DNA from: Microbacterium nanhaiense
GTDB lineage: Bacteria > Actinomycetota > Actinomycetes > Actinomycetales > Microbacteriaceae
Assembly (NCBI RefSeq): GCF_014646015.1
Contig: NZ_BMMQ01000011.1
Coordinates: forward strand, 16,899 to 80,898
Direction of reading: 5' to 3'
DNA: 64,000 nucleotides
Shown here: piece after piece, positions 40,755 through 55,264 of the stretch
Numbering within the stretch: position 1 is the first letter of the stretch
Layout of the letters: every line of letters starts with the position of its first letter
The notes under the pieces: model-generated
The model's input: the letters and a program-made list of their open reading frames with translations, nothing else
Database searches by the model: none
What the model was told of the DNA's origin: nothing
Translations under genes and position numbers: made by a program

Positions 40755-42551
40755 CTACAGCTGCGAAAGATCGACCTCGACGCTGCCGTCGTCGGCGACC
40801 GTCACCGGCAGCCGCAGGGGCTCGTAGCCGAACGGCGAGGCGACCGTCTCGTCGTCGGCCTCCCACGGGTCGTCCTCGAAGAAGCGCCACGTGTAGTCGA
40901 CCTTCATCTCGCCGCCCGACACGACGACGCTGCTCGACGCGGGGTCGTACTCCACCGTGGGCTCCTCGGCCCACGATCGCACGATGTCCGAGACGGCGTA
41001 GAAGCCGGGGTCGCGGTACTCGAGGGTGTTCGGGCAGTTCTTCGGCTGGAACTGATCGCTCTGCATGCACAGCTCGATCTGCTTCCGAACCGCGTCGACG
41101 GCCTGCGCCGTCGCCTCCTCGCTGAGGCGGGCGTCGAAGGACACGACGCCCTGCAGCAGGCCCGCGACGAACTCGTCGGTGTAGCCGTACGCCGACTCCA
41201 CCCACTCCGCGCCGTACGGGGCGGGCTCGACGCTGACCCGCTCGTGCCCGACCGTGAGCACTTGGTCGTCGCCGTAGGTGATCGCGTCCGTCGACTCCGG
41301 TGCGGCGAAGGCGTAGCTGCCCGGCAGGACGGCCGTCGCGCCGCCGACGCCGTTCACGGTGCTGATGAGGTCGTCCGCGGAGCACACCTCGCACCCCGCC
41401 GAGGACAGGTCGACCGCGACGCCGTTGACCGTCTCGACGGCCGCCACGTTCCACAGCAACACGTAGTCGAGCGGGGCCTCCGTGAGCGACCAGACTCCGT
41501 ACTCGTCGTCCGGCTCGTCCTCGGCCTCGAGCGTGAAGGCGATGTCGGCGTAGCGATCGCCGCCCATCGTGTAGCTCGCGGTGACCCGCGCCAAGGTGCC
41601 ATCGACCTCGGTGCCCTGGATCTCGTAGCTCTCGGGCCGCAGCTGCGCGGCCTGGTAGATCTCGTCGTTGACCAACACCTGGTTGCCCTCGGGCTCCTGC
41701 GGGAGCATGTCGATGGCCGCGGACGCCCGTCCGTCGGTCAGGTGCTGCAGGTATTCGGACACGAGCGCGTCCGCCGTGTACGAGCTCGCGATCTCGTCGA
41801 CCTCCCACCGGGGGAAGATGAGCCACTCCCGCTCCGAGTACCGCATCGAGATCTCCTGGCGGTACTCGAGCCCGCCGACGGTGTACTCGGCCTCGATCGT
41901 CGAACGGTGCCCGTAGGTGTCGGCGTCGCCCAGGTCGATCGCGGCCTCTCCGGCGCGCGCGAGCTCGAACGCGCCGGCCGTCGCCGCGATGGCGGGGTCA
42001 TCGTCGTCCGCTGGATCCCACATCGCGAGTGCGCCGTCGACATCACTGCTCGTCAGCTTCGCGTAATACGCCTCGGCCGCGGCCTCGGGCGAGAACCGCG
42101 TGTCGTTCAGCCAGCTGTACGCGAACCAGCCTCCGACGCCCAGGATCGCCAGGACGACGACCGTGACGCCGCCACCGATGAGCCAGCGGATCCCGCGCCG
42201 CCGGCCGCCCTCGCGCGGCGGCTTCTGCGCCTTCGCCTTCTTCGCGGCCCGCTCGGGCTGCGGCGCCGGCGCGGCGGGCGCCGGGGAGCCGGCCGGCGCG
42301 GATCCGGGCGCCGGATACCCGCCCGGCGCGCCCGCGGACCCGAGACCCGGCACGGGCGGGATCACCTCCGTCACCGGTTCCGGCGGCACGACGCCCGGCC
42401 CGGCGGATCCGCCCGGGGCCGCCGGCGGGAGCGGCGGACGCTCGGGCACGGCCGGGGCCGCCTGGGCCGGATCCGCGGGCGGCGGGGGCGGCGGCGGAAC
42501 GGATCCGCTCTCGCGCGGATCGTGGTCATCAGGTCGCGGTGAATCGCTCAT
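40755..42551 (-). CDS. Single-pass surface protein with Pro-rich cytoplasmic N-terminus
   Basis: This 598-residue protein has ~110 residues of Pro/Ala/Gly-rich sequence (starting SDSPRPDDHDPRESGSV), then a basic stretch and one membrane helix (GIRWLIGGGVTVVVLAILGV, ~115-140). A ~450-residue extracellular part follows with repeated aromatic-acidic segments such as RFSPEAAAEAYYAKLTSSDV, resembling NTF2-like lumazine-binding repeats of actinobacterial surface proteins. A Cys pair lies in SSAGCEVCSADD. Function is unknown. ATG 42551 has GGGGGAG upstream. It lies directly downstream of the rpoC terminator on the same strand. Confidence 0.55.
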   Translation of the reverse strand: MSDSPRPDDHDPRESGSVPPPPPPPADPAQAAPAVPERPPLPPAAPGGSAGPGVVPPEPVTEVIPPVPGLGSAGAPGGYPAPGSAPAGSPAPAAPAPQPERAAKKAKAQKPPREGGRRRGIRWLIGGGVTVVVLAILGVGGWFAYSWLNDTRFSPEAAAEAYYAKLTSSDVDGALAMWDPADDDDPAIAATAGAFELARAGEAAIDLGDADTYGHRSTIEAEYTVGGLEYRQEISMRYSEREWLIFPRWEVDEIASSYTADALVSEYLQHLTDGRASAAIDMLPQEPEGNQVLVNDEIYQAAQLRPESYEIQGTEVDGTLARVTASYTMGGDRYADIAFTLEAEDEPDDEYGVWSLTEAPLDYVLLWNVAAVETVNGVAVDLSSAGCEVCSADDLISTVNGVGGATAVLPGSYAFAAPESTDAITYGDDQVLTVGHERVSVEPAPYGAEWVESAYGYTDEFVAGLLQGVVSFDARLSEEATAQAVDAVRKQIELCMQSDQFQPKNCPNTLEYRDPGFYAVSDIVRSWAEEPTVEYDPASSSVVVSGGEMKVDYTWRFFEDDPWEADDETVASPFGYEPLRLPVTVADDGSVEVDLSQL

Positions 42552-42608
42552 ATTCTCCCCCAGCTCGAGCAGCTGCGACGAGAATACCACCGAGGTGAGA
42601 CACGAAAA

Positions 42609-42640
42609 CGGCCCCGAGGATCCGTAGATCCCCGGGGCCG
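42609..42640 (-). terminator. Intrinsic terminator of rpoBC
   Basis: CGGCCCCGAGGATC (42609-42622) pairs with GATCCCCGGGGCCG (42627-42640), one mismatch, 4-nt loop. On the minus strand the stem runs into TTTT. It lies 34 nt after the rpoC stop and is a classic terminator. Confidence 0.85.
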
Positions 42641-42673
42641 AGTTCAGGTTACAGCGGACTCAGCTGCCGGACC

Positions 42674-46549
<3,876 letters not shown>

Positions 46550-46591
46550 TTGACTCTCCTGTGTGGGAAATCTGTGTATCGGTCAGGCGGA

Positions 46592-50086
<3,495 letters not shown>

Positions 50087-50274
50087 GGGAATTGACCTCC
50101 GTGGATCCCAAGGGGGATCGTGTAGATTCCTTGCCGACAGGGTTGTGCGCGCCCGATCCGCGCCGCTATTTGCGGGGATCGATCTTCCGCCGACCACCAT
50201 ATGAAGGCAAAGAAGACACACTGAGCGCGTCTATTCACGGTACCCGACCGGACACGCGATGTCTAGCCTCGTAG

Positions 50275-50303
50275 TTGACTCACATATTCTTCTCGGGTAT
50301 AAA
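50275..50303 (+). promoter_or_regulatory. Consensus sigma-70-type promoter, divergent from rpoB
   Basis: TTGACT (50275-50280) and TATAAA (50298-50303) are separated by exactly 17 nt. This is close to the bacterial consensus and strikingly AT-rich for this genome. It would drive the gene starting at 50327 with a short leader carrying TTGAGGC before the ATG. No comparable pair was found for rpoB on the other strand. Confidence 0.75.
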
Positions 50304-50326
50304 CGCGCATCCCATACGCTTGAGGC

Positions 50327-51229
50327 ATGAACCTCTGGCCCTGGCACCTGTCGAGCACGAAATCGTGGCCCGCGTCCGGCACCACGCTGAGGAGCGGGCT
50401 CGTCCAGCTCATCGAGGCCGCGGCCGCACACGGCATCACCGTCCGCCAGAACGGCGCCCCCGGGATCCGCGTCAGCTCGTCCGCCTTCACCGGCCGCTCG
50501 CACGTCGAGTCGGTCCGGGCCGACTACACCGGATCCGAGATCACCTTCGACGCGCTCGTCGCCTCCCGGCACGAGGAGGTGCGCTACCCGGATCCCGACC
50601 GCGACGAGATCGTCGCGCGCACCGGCGGGCTCATCGACGAGGTGCAGCTACGCGCCGACCCCCTCACCGTCAACGGCGCCGAGGTGCGCGCCGAGGTGTC
50701 CGCGGTCAGCCTGCCCGTCGACTGGGTCGTCGTGCGCCACGAGGGCGAGCTCTACGGCACGATCGCGCCCCGGCGCGACGCCGCGAGCCGCCTGGCCGGC
50801 AGCTTCCGCCTCTCGGTCGCACAGGACGAGCTGGCCGCCCTCATCGCCGAGGCCGTGCGCACGGCGCTCAAGAGCGGCGCGCGCTGGACGGCCTCTCTGA
50901 AGGACCTCAAGCTCCGGATCACGCCGAACGGCGACGGCCGCGTCATCGCGACGATCGGCGCCAAGGGCAAGATCTTCTTCGTCCCGCTCTCCGGCCGGCT
51001 CGGCGTCGATGTGTCCGTCGCGCCCGACGGCACGCTGACGATCCACCGCGCGACCGCCGCGAGCCGCAGCCTGCTGTCAAAGCTGATCCTGCTCCCCCTC
51101 CGCTCGAACCTGCGCCGGCTCTCGGGGCGCACCCTCCGCCCCGAGGACGACGCCATCGGCGTCACCGGGGTCGCCATCGACGCGTCGGAGGGTCGCCTGA
51201 CGGTTTCCGGTTCGCTGACGGGTCGCTGA
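50327..51229 (+). CDS. Conserved hypothetical protein, possibly DUF2993/LmeA-like
   Basis: This 300-residue protein starts MNLWPWHLSSTKSWPASGTT. It consists mainly of beta-prone stretches such as IDEVQLRADPLTVNGAEVRA and LKLRITPNGDGRVIATIGAK, with two amphipathic helices in between. The alternating strand pattern with LVQLIEAAAAHGITVRQNGA recalls DUF2993 (LmeA-like) actinobacterial proteins, but no signal peptide is visible and the match is only impressionistic. A consensus promoter lies just upstream. Its TGA overlaps the ATG of the methyltransferase-like gene, so the two are co-translated. Confidence 0.5.
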   Translation: MNLWPWHLSSTKSWPASGTTLRSGLVQLIEAAAAHGITVRQNGAPGIRVSSSAFTGRSHVESVRADYTGSEITFDALVASRHEEVRYPDPDRDEIVARTGGLIDEVQLRADPLTVNGAEVRAEVSAVSLPVDWVVVRHEGELYGTIAPRRDAASRLAGSFRLSVAQDELAALIAEAVRTALKSGARWTASLKDLKLRITPNGDGRVIATIGAKGKIFFVPLSGRLGVDVSVAPDGTLTIHRATAASRSLLSKLILLPLRSNLRRLSGRTLRPEDDAIGVTGVAIDASEGRLTVSGSLTGR

Positions 51230-52089
51230 TGGGCCGGCAGCGCCAGAAGGACGCCGATTTTCCGACCGCCCGGCTCAGCGGCGGATCCCTCGCCGAGATC
51301 CGCCCGTCGGAGTTCGGATCCGGCTACGAGGTGATCGTCGACGGTACGCCCCAATCGCACGTCGACCTCGCGGATCCCGCGAACCTCGCGTTCGAGTACG
51401 TCGCCCGCATGGGCGCCGTCATCGACCAGCTGCCCGAGGGGCCGATCTCCGCCGTGCACCTCGGCGCGGGCGGCCTGACGATCCCCCGGTACATCGCGCA
51501 CACGCGCCCCGGATCCCGCCAGCAGGTCGTCGAGCTCGAGCAGCCGCTCGTCGAACTCGTCCGCGAGAACCTGCCCCTGCCGCGCGACGCGCAGGTGAAG
51601 CTGCGCTACGGCGACGCCCGCGAGGGGCTCACGCGCATGCCGCCCGCGCTGCGCGGATCCGCCGACCTGCTCGTCAGCGACGTGTACTCCGGCGCGCAGA
51701 CGCCCGCGCATCTCACGAGCGTCGAGTTCTACCGCGAAGCGGCCGCGATGCTCTCGCCGACGGGCGTGCTGCTCGTGAACGTCGCAGACGGATCCGGCCT
51801 GCAGTTCGCGCGCCGGCAGGCCGCCACCGTGCAGCACGTGCTGCCGCACCTCGCGATCCTCGCGGAGGTGCAGGTGCTGAAGGGCCGGCGGTTCGGCAAC
51901 CTCGTCTTCGCGGCGTCGGCCACACCGCTGCCGACCGAGTGGCTTCCGCGTCTCATGGCGGCCGGCCCGCACCCCGCGAAGATCGCCGAGGGGCGCGAGG
52001 TCGACCAGTTCATCGGCGGCGCGCTGCCGTCGTACGACGCCGACGCGACCGCGTCGCCCAAGCCGTCGCTCTCGCTTTTCGAGCGGTGA
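51229..52089 (+). CDS. Spermidine synthase-like SAM-fold protein
   Basis: This 286-residue protein has the class I SAM-dependent fold. ISAVHLGAGGLTIPRYIAHT is motif I (Gly-rich), VVELEQPLVELVRENLPL provides the acidic end of strand 2, and LRYGDAREGLTRMP and ADLLVSDVYSGAQTP follow, matching spermidine synthase-type DA-R and D-x-x-S-x motifs. The Tyr/Asp residues needed for polyamine binding are not obvious, so a methyltransferase or non-catalytic paralog is possible. The frame is open upstream, but ATG 51229 overlaps the previous stop by one base and matches the family start. Confidence 0.75.
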   Translation: MGRQRQKDADFPTARLSGGSLAEIRPSEFGSGYEVIVDGTPQSHVDLADPANLAFEYVARMGAVIDQLPEGPISAVHLGAGGLTIPRYIAHTRPGSRQQVVELEQPLVELVRENLPLPRDAQVKLRYGDAREGLTRMPPALRGSADLLVSDVYSGAQTPAHLTSVEFYREAAAMLSPTGVLLVNVADGSGLQFARRQAATVQHVLPHLAILAEVQVLKGRRFGNLVFAASATPLPTEWLPRLMAAGPHPAKIAEGREVDQFIGGALPSYDADATASPKPSLSLFER

Positions 52090-52163
52090 TCCGCGTGCCT
52101 CAGGCGACCGCGAGGCGCGACGAGGCAGGATAGACATCTGCACGAAGACGAAAGGGGTTCGGC

Positions 52164-52697
52164 GTGGGCTTCATTCAGGGATACGACAAGGACACCCTGC
52201 AGGAGATCGTCGACCGCTCGGCCGTGTACGACCGCCTCGTCGAGATCACCGGCCAGCGCAGTTTTCCCTCGCAGCTCGAGCAGGTGTGGCTCTACAAGGT
52301 GCTCGGAGAGCTCGACGACGCCCTCCGGATCGCCGAGCACGCCGTTCGGCTCGCCCGGATGTCGGGCACGCGCAAGGACCTGTTGCACGCGCGCATCATG
52401 CACGCGTCGGTCAACCACCTGCGCGGTGCGTTCTCGCGCGCGGAGACCGAGCTGACGACCTGCATCGAGGAGGCCGACGGCCAGAAGTGGCCGCGGATCG
52501 CCGCCCTCGCGCACTCCCACCGCGGCAAGGTCCGCTACGACGCAGGCGACTACGAGGGGGCCCGGAGCGACTTCAAGCGCGAGCTCTTCCTCCGCCAGGA
52601 GATGGGCGCCGACGACGAGACGCTCGAGCAGACGATGACCTTCATCGAGGCCGCCGAGTCGAAGCGCGGCTCGACCGCGACAGGGCTGTTCGCGTAG
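52164..52697 (+). CDS. TPR-like helical protein
   Basis: This 177-residue all-helical protein has repeats resembling TPR units: EQVWLYKVLGELDDALRIAE, LLHARIMHASVNHLRGAFSR and ALAHSHRGKVRYDAGDYEGA, each with the small-large spacing W/L-G-Y-A typical of TPRs. It likely acts as a protein-interaction adaptor. The partner is unknown; similar proteins are often listed as hypothetical in actinobacteria. GTG 52164 follows GAAAGGGG. It sits in a string of same-strand conserved genes, 35 nt before the SprT-like gene. Confidence 0.6.
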   Translation: MGFIQGYDKDTLQEIVDRSAVYDRLVEITGQRSFPSQLEQVWLYKVLGELDDALRIAEHAVRLARMSGTRKDLLHARIMHASVNHLRGAFSRAETELTTCIEEADGQKWPRIAALAHSHRGKVRYDAGDYEGARSDFKRELFLRQEMGADDETLEQTMTFIEAAESKRGSTATGLFA

Positions 52698-52731
52698 TTC
52701 GCGTGTCGGTGGTCCCTTCTACGATTGCGGC

Positions 52732-53220
52732 ATGGCTGATCTGCGGAAGGTGACGGTGTGGGCGCACGCCCTCATCCGCATGCACCTCGATCCGTCGTGG
52801 ACCTTCGCGTTCGACAACGCGAAGAAGCGCGCCGGCGCGTGCCACTTCGCGCAGCGCCGCATCTCCGTGTCGCGATACCTCGCGGCGCGCTTCGAGGACG
52901 ACGACGTCCACCAGACGCTGCTACACGAGGTCGCCCACGCCATCGCCGGCCCGGCCGCGGGGCATGGCCCCGCGTGGAAGAAGATCGCGCGCGAGCTCGG
53001 CTACGTCGGCGGAGCGACGCACGCCCTCGAAACCGCCACCGAGCTCGCGCCGTGGGTCGGCGTGTGCCCCAACGGCCACCTCGCCTACCGCCACCGCCGG
53101 CCCAGCCGTCCATCGTCGTGCGCGCGGTGCTCCCGCACCTTCGATCCCGCGCTCCTGCTGCGCTGGAGCCGCCGCGAGATCACCCCCGCAACCCGCCGCG
53201 CCGCGGCGACACCCCGCTAG
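52732..53220 (+). CDS. SprT-like zinc metalloprotease-fold protein
   Basis: This 162-residue protein has HEVAHAIAGPAAGHGPAWKK, the H-E-x-x-H zinc site (first His at residue 65) with a third His/Glu region, followed by IARELGYVGGATHA, as in SprT-like proteins. The C-terminus has Cys residues (VGVCPNGHLAYRHRRPSRPS and SCARCSRTF) that can form a zinc ribbon, as SprT family members do. SprT/SPRTN proteins are linked to repair of DNA-protein crosslinks; that role is not shown here. ATG 52732 is the start. Confidence 0.8.
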   Translation: MADLRKVTVWAHALIRMHLDPSWTFAFDNAKKRAGACHFAQRRISVSRYLAARFEDDDVHQTLLHEVAHAIAGPAAGHGPAWKKIARELGYVGGATHALETATELAPWVGVCPNGHLAYRHRRPSRPSSCARCSRTFDPALLLRWSRREITPATRRAAATPR

Positions 53221-53271
53221 GCGATCCGCCGCCGCTCGCGAGGGCCGCTCCCGGAAGCGAGCGCCGGGTGC

Positions 53272-53446
53272 TCCCGTCGCAAAATCGGCTCCTCAACCCG
53301 GCGCGGGCAGCAGATATTGTCACCGGAACGGGTCCTGCGACCGGCGGCAGCGGATCCGGGCCCGCGCGCGCCCGCGCGCTGCGCGCTCCGGTCGCAAAAT
53401 CTGCTCTTCAACCAGGCGTGAACAGCAGAAATTGTCACCGGAACGG
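53272..53446. repeat. Family D palindromic repeats (two 60-nt units)
   Basis: Two 60-nt units (53272-53331 and 53387-53446) are ~87% identical and 115 nt apart start to start. Each begins TCCGGTCGCAAAATC and ends AGAAATTGTCACCGGAACGG. The two ends pair imperfectly (GGT..CAA..TCTGCT), leaving an asymmetric centre. The right end contains TGTCACCGGAACGG, matching the TGTCAYNNNAACGG end of family A. The units sit between two convergent genes, followed at once by a perfect terminator. Confidence 0.8.
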
Positions 53447-53447
53447 A

Positions 53448-53477
53448 AAACGGCGGCTCCCCGGGGAGCCGCCGTTT
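53448..53477. terminator. Perfect bidirectional terminator
   Basis: AAACGGCGGCTCCCC is followed directly by its exact complement, 30 nt in all. Runs of A and T flank it on both sides, so it can terminate the SprT-like gene from the left and the gene at 53487 from the right. Confidence 0.8.
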
Positions 53478-53486
53478 CGCTTGGCG

Positions 53487-54023
53487 TCAGTCCTCTTCGG
53501 CGATGATGACGCGGATCGGGTCGGTTTCGGCGTCGAGGGCGGCGGCGTCCTTGATCTCGTCGCGGCGGCCGGCCTCCGCGAGGGCGAGGCCGGAGGCGCT
53601 GGCCGAGAGCAGGTGCTTGAGCGCGCGCTTCAGCGGGCGGAAGCCCTCCGTCGCGACGGCGACATCGGGGGCGGAGTGGTCGAGGCCGCGCGCGGAGAGG
53701 CCGTCGGCGATGGCGCCGGCGGCGAGGTAGTCCTCGACGGCGAAGAATCCGTCGTCGCCGGCGAGCACGAGGTTGATGGCGGTGCGGCCGCCGCGCGCGA
53801 TTTGCTCGTCGAAGACGGCCTGGGCCGTTGCCGACGCGTTGCGGAGGTTGCCGATGAACACCGTGGGCTTCTTCGGCAACGCCGCCGCGTCGGCGGCGAG
53901 CTTCTCCGCGGATCCGAACACATCGATCACCACGACGATGCCCGAGGACGCGAGCTGCGTGAGGGCCTTCTCACCCCAGCCGAGGCGAACCTGATACGTG
54001 GACTGCGAGCGCGTGTCGGTCAT
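53487..54023 (-). CDS. ComB-like (2-phosphosulfolactate phosphatase family) protein, short form
   Basis: This 178-residue protein resembles the ComB fold. IVVVIDVFGSAEKLA matches the N-terminal VDVLR-type strand, VFIGNLRNASATAQAVFDEQ matches the central conserved helix, and LVLAGDDGFFAVEDYLAAGA resembles the AG...x-E-D...AG block. ComB proteins are usually ~230 residues; this one lacks part of the region between the first two blocks, and the usual Arg-x-Ser/Thr after VDVL is not seen. Coenzyme M genes are not expected in an actinobacterium, so the substrate is probably different. ATG 54023 is the start. Confidence 0.55.
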   Translation of the reverse strand: MTDTRSQSTYQVRLGWGEKALTQLASSGIVVVIDVFGSAEKLAADAAALPKKPTVFIGNLRNASATAQAVFDEQIARGGRTAINLVLAGDDGFFAVEDYLAAGAIADGLSARGLDHSAPDVAVATEGFRPLKRALKHLLSASASGLALAEAGRRDEIKDAAALDAETDPIRVIIAEED

Positions 54024-54090
54024 GGATCCAGGCTACGACGCCCGCCGCCGGCCCCGCACGTCAGTCGTCACACGACGTAGCGCGGCGGAT

Positions 54091-54180
54091 CCGGCGTCAC
54101 CAAACTCGGAGAAATCACGAAACTCGGCGCCTTGGGGCGAAAACATCCGAGATTCATGACATCTCCGACATCGGTGCCGG
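54091..54180. repeat. Family E solitary imperfect palindrome
   Basis: CCGGCGTCACCAAACTCGGA at the left and TCTCCGACATCGGTGCCGG at the right are imperfect complements. A second block, AAATCACGAAACTCGG, faces CCGAGATTCATGA. Total length is ~90 nt. It lies between divergent genes, so it could overlap promoters. The word TCTCCGAC is shared with family C. Confidence 0.6.
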
Positions 54181-54204
54181 GGCGATGCGGCATAGCCTGG
54201 TCAG

Positions 54205-55248
54205 GTGGAACAGCTGCATGACACCGAGTGGCGCGGCTTCGCGTCGGACAACTACGCCGGAACCCACCCCGAGGTGCTCGCGGCGCTCGCCGCGGCGAAC
54301 GGCGGGCACGCGCCCGCATACGGCGAGGATCCGTACACGCAGGCCCTGCGCGAGAGGTTCCGCGAGCTGCTGGGGGCGCAGACCCAGGTCTATCCCGTGT
54401 TCAACGGAACCGGGGCGAACGTCGTCGGGATCCAGAGCCTCCTCACGCGCTGGGGCGGTGTCATCGCGCCCGCGATCGCCCACGTCAACACCGACGAGGG
54501 CGGCGCGCCGGAGAAGGTCGGCGGCTTCAAGATCATCCCGGTGCAGACGCCCGACGCGAAGCTCACGCCCGAGCTGATCCGTGCGCACGCCGGGTCCCGC
54601 GGGGTGCACACGATTGTGCCGCAGGTGGTCTCGATCACGCAGTCGACCGAGCTCGGCACCCTCTACTCCCCCGACGAGATCCGGGCGATCACCGACACGG
54701 CGCACGAACTGGGCCTCGCCGTCCACGTCGACGGCGCGCGCATCGCCAATGCGGTCGCGGCGCTCGGCGTCTCGCTCGCGGACGCGCTTCCGGGCGTCGA
54801 CGTGCTGAGCTTCGGCGGCACGAAGATTGGCGCGCTCGGGGCCGAGGCGGTCGTCGTGCGAGATCCGTCGCGCGTGACCGGCGTCGAGTTCCTGCAGAAG
54901 AACACCATGCAGCTCGCGAGCAAGATGCGCTTCGTCTCGGCGCAGCTGCTCGCGCTGCTCGAGGACGATCTGTGGATCCGCGCGGGCGCGCAGGCGAACG
55001 CGATGGCGGCGCGGCTGCGGAAGGGCGTGTCGGAGATCCCCGGGGTGCGCTTTACGCAGGAGACCCAGGCCAACGGCGTGTTCGCGATCCTGCCGCCCGG
55101 GGTGGCCGACAGGGTGCGCGAACACGTGATGTTCTACGACTGGAACACCGCGACGGGCGAGGTGCGCTGGCTCACCGCGTGGGACACCACCGCCGCCGAC
55201 GTCGACCGCTTCGTCGGTCTCGTCAGCCGCTACGCCCGCACGACGTGA
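54205..55248 (+). CDS. ltaE: L-threonine aldolase-type PLP enzyme
   Basis: This 347-residue fold-type I PLP enzyme has the start FASDNYAGTHPEVLAALAAA, the histidine-bearing active site region, HELGLAVHVDGARIANAVAA (PLP-pyridine Asp), and the Schiff-base Lys K207 in LSFGGTKIGALGAEAVV. It should cleave L-threonine or L-allo-threonine to glycine and acetaldehyde. A related beta-eliminating lyase activity cannot be excluded. GTG 54205 is the only reasonable start; no good ribosome site is visible. It is the last gene of the rightward series and is convergent with putA (16 nt between stops). Confidence 0.85.
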   Translation: MEQLHDTEWRGFASDNYAGTHPEVLAALAAANGGHAPAYGEDPYTQALRERFRELLGAQTQVYPVFNGTGANVVGIQSLLTRWGGVIAPAIAHVNTDEGGAPEKVGGFKIIPVQTPDAKLTPELIRAHAGSRGVHTIVPQVVSITQSTELGTLYSPDEIRAITDTAHELGLAVHVDGARIANAVAALGVSLADALPGVDVLSFGGTKIGALGAEAVVVRDPSRVTGVEFLQKNTMQLASKMRFVSAQLLALLEDDLWIRAGAQANAMAARLRKGVSEIPGVRFTQETQANGVFAILPPGVADRVREHVMFYDWNTATGEVRWLTAWDTTAADVDRFVGLVSRYARTT

Positions 55249-55264
55249 CGACGATCCCGCCCCC

